From contig NZ_JACSRA010000001.1 in assembly GCF_014836335.1 (NCBI RefSeq), positions 203,868 to 267,867 on the forward strand: a stretch of DNA of 64,000 nucleotides. The letters run 5' to 3'. Source of the stretch: Clostridium cibarium. GTDB lineage: Bacteria; Bacillota; Clostridia; Clostridiales; Clostridiaceae. This document shows, piece after piece, positions 52,515 through 60,900 of the stretch (position 1 is its first letter; each line of letters begins with the position of its first letter). Position numbers and translations under genes: made by a program. The notes beneath the pieces were generated by a model. That model was not told the DNA's origin and did not search any database. It saw only the letters and a list, made by a program, of their open reading frames with translations.

Positions 52515-54839
52515 ATGAAAAAATTGAAAATTACTTCTTTATTTATTTCTGCTTTTGTTATCTCTGCTTCTCTTACTTCATTCATTCCGAATGAAACAAA
52601 AGCAAACGCTACTACAATTTCTTCAAATGTATCCAAAACTGCAAGACAAATGGAATACTTAGATCGTGGTCTTATTGCTACAAAAGTTAATGATGGCGTA
52701 TATATTGGATGGCGTCTTCTAGGGACAGATGCTCCTAATATATCATTCAATATATACAGAGAAGGCACTAAAATCAATTCAGAACCTATCACAAATAGCA
52801 CAAACTATTTAGATAATTATGGAACTCTTAATTCAAGCTACTATGTTAAACCTATTGTTAATGGTATAGAACTTAATGCTAGTGAATCAATAACACCTTC
52901 ATCAAATTCATATTTATCTATACCTCTTCAAGTCCCTGAAGGTGGAACAACTCCAGATGGAATCAAATATACATACAGTGCAAATGATGGTAGTGTTGGA
53001 GATCTGGATGGTGATGGAAAATATGAGTATATAGTAAAATGGATGCCTTCAAATTCTAGAGATAATGTACCTGGATTTACAGGTGAAACTATACTAGATG
53101 CATATAAATTTGATGGAACTTTATTATGGCGCATACACCTTGGTAAAAACATAGCATCTGGTGCACATTACTCTCCATTTCTAGTATATGATTTCGATGG
53201 GGATGGAAAGGCTGAAGTTGTTCTTAGAACTGCTGATGGTACTATAGATGGAACTGGTAATGTTATTGGCGATAAAAATGCTGATTACAGAACTGATAAA
53301 GGTTCTATATTGAGTGGCCCAGAATACCTAACTATATTTAATGGAGAAAACGGAGTTTCTATGTCTACTATTCCTTTTGTACCTGAACGTGGGAATATAT
53401 CAGACTGGGGAGATAACTACGGTAATCGTGCAGATAGATTTTTAGCTGCTGTTGCTTATTTAGATGGAATTCATCCAAGCATAGTTATGTCAAGAGGATA
53501 TTATGTTAAAACTTGTCTTAGTTCATATGACTTTAAAGATGGCAAGTTGGTCCCACGTTGGAATTTTGTAGCTGATGAAAATCTTAACAGTGATTATAGA
53601 GGTAAAGGAAATCATAATTTAAGCATTCTTGATGTAGATAATGACAGTAAGGATGAAATCGTATACGGTTCCTGTACGATAGATGACAGCGGTAAAGGAT
53701 TATATCAAACAGGTCTTTCACATGGTGATGCTCTTCATGCTGGCGATTTGGATCCTAACAGAGATGGTTACGAAGTTTTTCAAGTTCATGAAGAAAAAAG
53801 CTGTAAATACAATGCCGATGTTCGTGATGCAAAAACTGGTAAAGTTCTTTGGGGCGTGAAAGTTGCAAATGGTGACTGTGGATGTGGAGTTGCCGCAGAT
53901 ATTGATCCTCATTATCCAGGTGAAGAAGTTTGGGCTGCCAAACAAGTTGGACTCTATTCCATAAAAGGTGAAAAAATTGCTGATGCTACACATGCGCCTA
54001 CTTCTATGAATTTTGCCGGATGGTGGGACGGAGATTTATCTCGTGAACTTGTAGACGGAATTAAAATTTATAAATGGGATTATGAAAATGGAAAAATGAA
54101 TACAATTTTAGATGCTACTGGCTGTGCATCAAATAACTCGACTAAAGCTAATCCTGTACTTCAAGCTGATATTTTGGGTGATTGGAGAGAAGAGATTATT
54201 TGGAGAACTGAAGATAACAAAGAACTTCGAATTTACTCAACTACAGATGTCACCAACTATCGTTTTGATACCTTAATGCATGACTCTGTATATAGGTTAG
54301 GTGTTGCTTGGCAGAATGTTGGCTATAACCAACCTCCACATACTAGCTATTTTTTAGGTAATGGTATGAAAACTCCACCTAAATCAAACATATATACTAT
54401 TGGTAATAAAGTTACACGCTTAAATTTACCAGATTCAATAAATGTAAATAAAAACGAGAAAATTAATTTACCACAAAAAATTGTTGGAACATTTAACAAT
54501 GGTTTTGATCATGAAGTTACCATTTCTTGGAACAGCATAGATACTTCAAACCCTGGAACTACTTCAATTACTGGAGTTATAGAAGAAACCAATCAAATCG
54601 TTACAGAAACTGTAAATATATTATTAAAATCTGAAAAGACCAATGCAGAAATTAATGCTGATAGCATTGCAGTAAAAAGCACTAACAAAATGAACAAGTC
54701 TTCTGAAATTCTCAATAAAGAACCTTCCACCACTACAAAAACTAGTGATAATAATCCAATAACTTTTCTTGTAACTTCTTCATTAATGACTTTAATTTTA
54801 TATTTAACTTCATATAAAAACAAAAAGATTTCAAAATAA
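52515..54839 (+). CDS. Secreted PL11 rhamnogalacturonan lyase (copy 1)
   Basis: 774 aa. Signal peptide about 1-30 (KKLKITSLFISAFVISASL, cleavage near TKANA). A small N-terminal beta domain (ARQMEYLDRGLIATKVNDG, GVYIGWRLLGTDAP) is followed by the calcium-rich eight-bladed propeller of family PL11: NDGSVGDLDGDGKYEYIVKW, YDFDGDGKAEVVLRTADGT, GDKNADYRTDKG, NRADRFLAAVAYLDG, MSRGYY, GKGNHNLSILDVDNDSKDEI, LSHGDALHAGDLDP, VHEEKSCKYNADVRDAKTG, LQADILGDWREEIIWRT. A bacterial Ig-like (Big_4) module and a C-terminal hydrophobic helix with KNKK tail complete it. It cleaves the rhamnogalacturonan-I backbone of pectin by beta-elimination, as YesW/YesX do. Confidence 0.95.
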   Translation: MKKLKITSLFISAFVISASLTSFIPNETKANATTISSNVSKTARQMEYLDRGLIATKVNDGVYIGWRLLGTDAPNISFNIYREGTKINSEPITNSTNYLDNYGTLNSSYYVKPIVNGIELNASESITPSSNSYLSIPLQVPEGGTTPDGIKYTYSANDGSVGDLDGDGKYEYIVKWMPSNSRDNVPGFTGETILDAYKFDGTLLWRIHLGKNIASGAHYSPFLVYDFDGDGKAEVVLRTADGTIDGTGNVIGDKNADYRTDKGSILSGPEYLTIFNGENGVSMSTIPFVPERGNISDWGDNYGNRADRFLAAVAYLDGIHPSIVMSRGYYVKTCLSSYDFKDGKLVPRWNFVADENLNSDYRGKGNHNLSILDVDNDSKDEIVYGSCTIDDSGKGLYQTGLSHGDALHAGDLDPNRDGYEVFQVHEEKSCKYNADVRDAKTGKVLWGVKVANGDCGCGVAADIDPHYPGEEVWAAKQVGLYSIKGEKIADATHAPTSMNFAGWWDGDLSRELVDGIKIYKWDYENGKMNTILDATGCASNNSTKANPVLQADILGDWREEIIWRTEDNKELRIYSTTDVTNYRFDTLMHDSVYRLGVAWQNVGYNQPPHTSYFLGNGMKTPPKSNIYTIGNKVTRLNLPDSINVNKNEKINLPQKIVGTFNNGFDHEVTISWNSIDTSNPGTTSITGVIEETNQIVTETVNILLKSEKTNAEINADSIAVKSTNKMNKSSEILNKEPSTTTKTSDNNPITFLVTSSLMTLILYLTSYKNKKISK

Positions 54840-54908
54840 ATACATATATAATCGCCGTTTTCAGTAAACGATTACCAAATAATATTTTCTAAGGAGTGTG
54901 TATTATAA

Positions 54909-57272
54909 ATGCATAAATTAAAAATTATTTCTCTTTTTATCTCTGCTTTTGTTATCTCATCTTCCCTAACTGGTTTTATACCAATTGGAGAGAAAGTAAA
55001 TGCTGCAACTGTTTTATCTACAATTCCTATTGGGGCAAGACAAATGGAATACTTAGACCGTGGACTTATTACCACAAAAGTTAAAGACGGTGTATATATT
55101 GGATGGCGTCAACTAGGAACAGATAATCCAAATATCTCATTTAACATTTATAGAGAAGGTATTAAAATCAACTCTAAACCTATTACAAATAGCACAAACT
55201 ACCTAGATTCTGGTGCTGATGGAAGCGCTAGATATTTTATTAGACCTATTGTCAATGGTGTTGAATTAGCTGCTACTGATTATGTAAAGCCTTCAACCAC
55301 GCCTTACATATCTATTTCAATTAAAGCTCCTGAAGGAGGAACTATCCCAGAAGCTGGAACAAGTCCTGATGCTAACTATACCTATGATGCCAATGATGGT
55401 AGTGTTGCTGATTTAGATGGAGATGGACAATATGAATATATTGTTAAATGGAATCCAACAAATGCTAAGGATAACTCTCAATCTGGCTATACTGGCAATG
55501 TGTATATAGATGCATATAAGCAAGACGGAACTCGTCTTTGGAGAATTGATTTAGGTAAAAACGTTAGAGCTGGTGCACATTATACTCAATTTTTGGCATA
55601 CGATTTTAATGGCGATGGAAAGGCAGAAGTTGCATTTAGAACTTCTGATGGAACTGTAGATGGGATTGGAAATGTCATAGGTGATAAAAATGCTGACTAC
55701 AGAACTGATAAAGGTTATATTCTAAGCGGAAATGAATATTTAACTATATTTAATGGACAAACAGGATCTATTATGTCAAATATTCCTTTTGCCCCTGAAC
55801 GTGGAAATGTGTCTGACTGGGGTGATAGTTATGGTAATCGTGTAGATAGATTTCTAGCTGGTGTTGCTTATTTAGATGGGGTTCACCCAAGTATAATTAT
55901 GTCTAGAGGTTACTACGTAAAAACTGCTATCTCTGCTTATGACTTTAAAAATGACAAATTAGTTCCTCGTTGGAATTTTGTTGCTGATAAAAATCAAAAT
56001 AGCGATTACCAAGGTAGAGGTAACCACAATTTTGCTGTTGCTGATGTAGATAATGATAATAAAGATGAAATCATATTTGGTTCAGCTACAATAGATGATA
56101 ATGGTAAAGGCTTATACCAAACTGGTCTTTCCCATGGTGATGCTCTCCATGTTGGCGATTTAGATCCTACTAGACCTGGGCTTGAAGTTTTCCAAGTTCA
56201 TGAAGAAAAAACATGTAAATACAACGCCGATGTCCGCGATGCAAAAACTGGTGAGATTCTTTGGGGAGTTAAGGTTGCACAAGGAGATTGCGGACGTGGT
56301 ATTTCTGCTGATATAGATCCACGTTACCCTGGAGAAGAAGTATGGGCTGCTAAACAAGTTGGGCTCTATTCCATAAAAGGCGAAAAAATTGCTGTTGCTG
56401 CACATGAGCCTAGTGCTATGAATTTTGCTACATGGTGGGATGGAGACTTATCTCGTGAACTTTTAGATGATACAAAAATTTATAAGTGGGATTATGAAAA
56501 CAGTAAAATGAATACAATTGTAGATGCTACAGGTTGTGCTTCTAATAACACTACAAAAGCTACTCCTGTTTTGCAAGCTGATATACTAGGTGACTGGAGA
56601 GAAGAGGTTGTTTGGAGAACTGCAGATAACAAGGAGCTTCGTATATATTCTACGACAGATGTTACTGATTATCGTCTTGACACATTGATGCACGATCCTA
56701 TTTATAGATTAGATGTTGCATGGCAAAATGTTGGTTATAACCAACCACCACACACAAGTTATTTCTTGGGAACAGGAATGAAAACTCCTGCAAAACCTAA
56801 TATCTATACTCCTAATAATAGAGTAACAAGCTTGACTCTTGCTGATTCAATAGATATTACTCAAGGTGATAATTATACATTACCTCAAAATATACTTGCA
56901 ACCTTTAATAATGGAAGTAAGAAACCTGTTTCAGTAATATGGGATACTATAAACACCTCTAAATTAGGACAAGCTACTGTAAATGGAACTATTGAAGATA
57001 CAAATCAAACAGTTGTACAAAATATAAACATAGTAGCAAGCAAAAATGCAACTCAGTCAAATACAGATACAAAGCAATATACAAACGAAGATGCAAATAG
57101 CAATAACAACGAAACTTCAACTACTAATACAAACAGTAATACAAAAAATAATATTTCACAAACTAGTGATAGCACTCCTATCATTTTTATTACTTCAGTA
57201 TCCATATTAACTTTAGCTACCTGCATTGTTTTTGCAACTAAGAAAAAACTTAAAAATAGAACTCAAAAATAA
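54909..57272 (+). CDS. Secreted PL11 rhamnogalacturonan lyase (copy 2)
   Basis: 787 aa, the same architecture as the preceding gene and very similar throughout the propeller (DLDGDGQYEYIVKW, YDFNGDGKAEVAFRTSDGT, LSHGDALHVGDLDP, LQADILGDWREEVVWRT). It differs by an insertion of a few residues near IPEAGTSPDANYTY and by a longer Asn/Thr-rich linker (about residues 710-755) before the C-terminal hydrophobic helix (FITSVSILTLATCIVFATKKK). A Big_4-like Ig domain lies at about 625-695. It starts 70 nt after copy 1 without an intervening terminator, so the two are probably one operon. Duplication may give different cleavage preferences (endo versus exo, as in YesW and YesX). Confidence 0.95.
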   Translation: MHKLKIISLFISAFVISSSLTGFIPIGEKVNAATVLSTIPIGARQMEYLDRGLITTKVKDGVYIGWRQLGTDNPNISFNIYREGIKINSKPITNSTNYLDSGADGSARYFIRPIVNGVELAATDYVKPSTTPYISISIKAPEGGTIPEAGTSPDANYTYDANDGSVADLDGDGQYEYIVKWNPTNAKDNSQSGYTGNVYIDAYKQDGTRLWRIDLGKNVRAGAHYTQFLAYDFNGDGKAEVAFRTSDGTVDGIGNVIGDKNADYRTDKGYILSGNEYLTIFNGQTGSIMSNIPFAPERGNVSDWGDSYGNRVDRFLAGVAYLDGVHPSIIMSRGYYVKTAISAYDFKNDKLVPRWNFVADKNQNSDYQGRGNHNFAVADVDNDNKDEIIFGSATIDDNGKGLYQTGLSHGDALHVGDLDPTRPGLEVFQVHEEKTCKYNADVRDAKTGEILWGVKVAQGDCGRGISADIDPRYPGEEVWAAKQVGLYSIKGEKIAVAAHEPSAMNFATWWDGDLSRELLDDTKIYKWDYENSKMNTIVDATGCASNNTTKATPVLQADILGDWREEVVWRTADNKELRIYSTTDVTDYRLDTLMHDPIYRLDVAWQNVGYNQPPHTSYFLGTGMKTPAKPNIYTPNNRVTSLTLADSIDITQGDNYTLPQNILATFNNGSKKPVSVIWDTINTSKLGQATVNGTIEDTNQTVVQNINIVASKNATQSNTDTKQYTNEDANSNNNETSTTNTNSNTKNNISQTSDSTPIIFITSVSILTLATCIVFATKKKLKNRTQK

Positions 57273-57292
57273 ATAAACTCTAATTAAATATA

Positions 57293-57340
57293 AAAAAAGC
57301 TATCTTAAAATAGAATATCTATATTTACGATAGCTTTTTT
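57293..57340. terminator. Bidirectional terminator after the PL11 genes
   Basis: AAAAAAGCTATC (57293-57304) pairs with GATAGCTTTTTT (57329-57340). It serves the plus-strand lyases and the minus-strand 40-aa peptide. Confidence 0.85.
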
Positions 57341-57351
57341 TATTAATTATT

Positions 57352-57474
57352 TTATCTATTTGGCTCAGTACTTAATTTTGATAATATTCCCGCAACTACT
57401 ATTACCGCAATAAACATTTTCATATCTGTGCTTAAACTATTAAACATATTAACTAATGTCATTAATTTATCCAT
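57352..57474 (-). CDS. 40-aa hydrophobic peptide
   Basis: Encodes MDKLMTLVNMFNSLSTDMKM followed by FIAVIVVAGILSKLSTEPNR, from ATG (57474) after a GGGTGGGGAG ribosome site. Residues about 20-33 form a membrane helix with a polar tail. No family is recognised. It has its own terminator and lies apart from its neighbours. The size and layout fit a small membrane peptide, toxin or signalling peptide; no antitoxin is evident. Confidence 0.5.
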   Translation of the reverse strand: MDKLMTLVNMFNSLSTDMKMFIAVIVVAGILSKLSTEPNR

Positions 57475-57903
57475 ACTCCCCACCCTTACATCCATAAACT
57501 TTACTTATCATAAACTTCAATAAGTTTACTTAATATTTATTTATATATATGTATGAGGACAGTTTTAATAATATGTTAATTTTAAAATTATTTAATAAAT
57601 ATATATCTTTATATATGTTCTGGTTAATTCCAAGTTTTTTCACCAATATAAATTTATATATTGAAATTAGTTACAATATGTTCGCAAAAAATTTATATTT
57701 TATTTAATTTGTCATACTATTGACACACTACAATTTTATAATAAATAATGTAAAGTAACAAAAGCATTATTTATCCCCTAAAATAGATAATGAAATATAT
57801 TTTGAATGACTTATCTCCCTTTGATCAAGTCATTCTTTTTTTATTTGAAAAAGACCTGCAAAACCATGCAGGCCTCTTTCATTATCACAAATTAAAATAT
57901 AAA
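57475..57903. other. Intergenic region with an orphan plus-strand hairpin
   Basis: 429 nt without a credible protein gene. An inverted repeat TAAACTT/AAGTTTA lies at 57511-57528 upstream of the small peptide. A plus-strand terminator at 57805-57834 (AATGACTT/AAGTCATT, then CTTTTTTTA) has no gene before it, and TTGACA at 57720-57725 lies upstream, so a short plus-strand RNA of about 80-100 nt is possible. A separate minus-strand terminator follows at 57848-57880. Confidence 0.5.
57848..57880 (-). terminator. Terminator of the giant repeat-protein gene
   Basis: Minus-strand AAAGAGGCCTGCA pairs with TGCAGGTCTTTTT (57867-57879 with 57848-57860); the right arm doubles as the U-run. It lies about 25 nt past the stop codon. 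Confidence 0.8.
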
Positions 57904-60900
57904 TTAATCTGCTACAGTACTATAAGTTATAGTATTAACATCTACAATTTCTCCATTTTTAATTTCAAATACATTCCATATATCTCCAACCTTATTTGTA
58001 GCTATAACATAAGTTTTCACTAGTGTGTTACCTTTATAAACACTTACCTTAGCTCCTGAATTTGATAATATACTTGAAGATGAATTTGATTTATCTGAAT
58101 AATCAAAAACTGAGTACTTATATGATCCCTTTGAATCTACTGCAACTGTAATTGTTTCTGGTCCATAACTAGTTCTATCATCTACATCTAAACTTGCAAC
58201 CACTTTCCCATTCTCACTAACTGAGGTATTAGAATAATTTACATGGAATGTTGATCCATTAGCTGTTGTTCCTGAAAGGTGAGAATCCAAATCACTTGGA
58301 TTTTCATTCCAAGTTAATACTATACTATATTTTTCATCAGTTCTCACTGGTACTAAAGCTGCATTTTGTTGCACATTTTCATTAGCAGCATTAGCTACAA
58401 TTGAGAAATTCTCAATAATATAACCATCTTTTTGAGCTACTGCTGTATAGCTTCCTTCTGGTAATTCAACACTATATCTTCCCTGAGCGTCTGTATATAC
58501 TACAATTTCCACTCCATCTTTTGAAAGATATCCTCCAGTAGTTCCATCACCTATTTTAAATCTAATTGCTACTCCTGCCACAACATTACCAGTTGATGCA
58601 TCTTTAAGAACTCCACTAGCTGTTGATATTTGAATTGAATCTATTATACTTCTTACTCTTTCTTCAACTTCTGCTAAAGTCACTAAAGATGATCCTTTTA
58701 TTCTTATATTTACATAATATAAGTTAAAATCAATAACTTCGGTGATACCAATTTCACTATAATCCTCTAAAGTCGCATTTCCTTCATTAATGTTCTTTAA
58801 AATTTTATATACATTAAGATTTTGCTCAATTCTGACTTTAACCTCATCAGCATTAGTATAATTTTTGCCCTTTAAGTCAGCATTAACATAAACTATTAAG
58901 CTAGAATCTAAACCAGTTATACCTAATATTGAATAATCATTAAGTACTGCTTCTCCAGCATTTATTTTTTGTAATGCTCTATAAATATTTAATTGAGCAG
59001 CTATTCTTGTCTGAATTTCTTCTACTATTTTACAATTTCTGCCTTTTAAATCCTCATTAACATAAACCAATATATTAGCATCAACATCTGTTATTCCTAA
59101 TACTGAGTAATTAGCAAGTACTGCATTTCCAGCATTTATTTTTTGTATTGCTAAATAAATATTTAGTCTACTATTTATTCTTTCTTGTATTTCTGCAATT
59201 GTTGTATAGTTTTTACCTTTTAAATCTTCATTTATATAAACTAATACATTTATGTCTACACCTGTTATTTTTAATGAATTATAATCACCTATTGTTGCTT
59301 GTCCTAAATTCACCTTATTTAAGAATACATATACACTTAGGTTTACATCAATTCTCTTTTGAATATCTTCTATATTTTTATAATTCAATCCCTTTAAGTC
59401 ACTATTTACATATATTAAGATATCTTTATATACCCCTGTTATGCCTAAAATACTAAAATCCTCTAATGTAGCTTTCCCTAAATTAACTCTTTCCAATGAA
59501 GCTTGTATCTTTATTACTACATTTACTCTCTCTTTAATAGCAACTATATCACTAAAATCTTTCCCCTTAAGATCCTCATTTATCGCATCGATATTTACTT
59601 CAGTTACGCTTGTAATTTCAATATATCTATAATCTTCAACTGTAGCTGTGCCTAAATTAATTCTCTCCACTATTTGTTCAATCTTAATATTCATTTCATA
59701 TTGTGCTATGATTGCCTTTACAGATGCCTGAACTTCATTAAATGACTCAAATAACTTACCTTTTATATTTACATTTATATAATCTAAGTTTGCAGAGGTT
59801 ACCCCTATTACACCTGCTTCACCATAATCACTTATAGTTCCTTTTCCTGAATTAATTCTTCCTAGAACAGTTTCAATACTAAATATTGCTTCAATTCTTT
59901 CTTTAATTTCGCTTACGCTTAAATAACCTTTTTCCTTCATATCTTTATTTATCAAGATTAGATTATCTATAGTAACTCCACTAACTCCAATAGTTGTATA
60001 ATCAACAACAGTTGCTGTACCTGAATTTATTCTAACTAATTCTTCATAAATCTTAATTACTTCATCTATTCTAGCTTGTACTTTAATTATTTCAGTAAAG
60101 CTAGTGCCTTTCAAGACACAATTTATATATTTGATATTCTCATTAGTAACACCTTTTACTTTTATAACTTCATAATCTTCAACAACAGCGCTACCTTGAC
60201 TAATTCTAATATAAGAATTGTATTCTTTAACAAGTACATTTATTCTCTCCTGAACTATGGTTGTTTCAAAACAACTATTCAAATTAATGTTTAAGTTAAT
60301 ATAAGATATATTCTCGCTAGTTACTCCAATTATTCCTATCTTTTTATAATTTTCTACAGTTGCTTGTCCAAGGCTTATTTTTACATAAGATTCATACTTT
60401 TCTTCAATTATTTTTATATTACTTTGTAATGATGATAATTCAAAATATTTACCTTCTTTAATATTAATATTAATAAATGATATGTTTTCTCTTGTAACTC
60501 CTGTAATCCCTAATGAAGTATATATATCTACAGTTGCTTCTCCTTTATTTATAATTTCATAGTATTGGTATATGCTTATTAATACATTTACCTTAGCCTG
60601 TATCTCAGCAACTGTAAAGTATCTACTTTCTTTAATATTTAAATTAATATATGCGATATTAGCTTCTGTTACACCTGTAATTCCTAATGAAGTATATATA
60701 TCTACGGTTGCTTCTCCCTTATTTACAACTTCATAAGAATTGTATTGACTTACAAACATAGTAACAGCTGCTTTTATCTCTTCAATTGTTGTATATTTTC
60801 CAACTCTTAAATGTTCATTTACATATTCTATATTAAATGAATTTACTATACTTATGCCTATAAATTCAAAATCGCTAACATCAGCCTGTCCCAAACCAAT

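Noticed and set aside
57790..58023. 77-aa plus-strand open frame
   Set aside because: It spans two terminator hairpins and the 3' end of the giant gene on the other strand, and has no ribosome site.
59148..60294. Plus-strand open frames of 60-100 aa opposite the giant repeat gene
   Set aside because: They recur with the period of the protein repeats and are aromatic/Leu-rich reverse translations of them.
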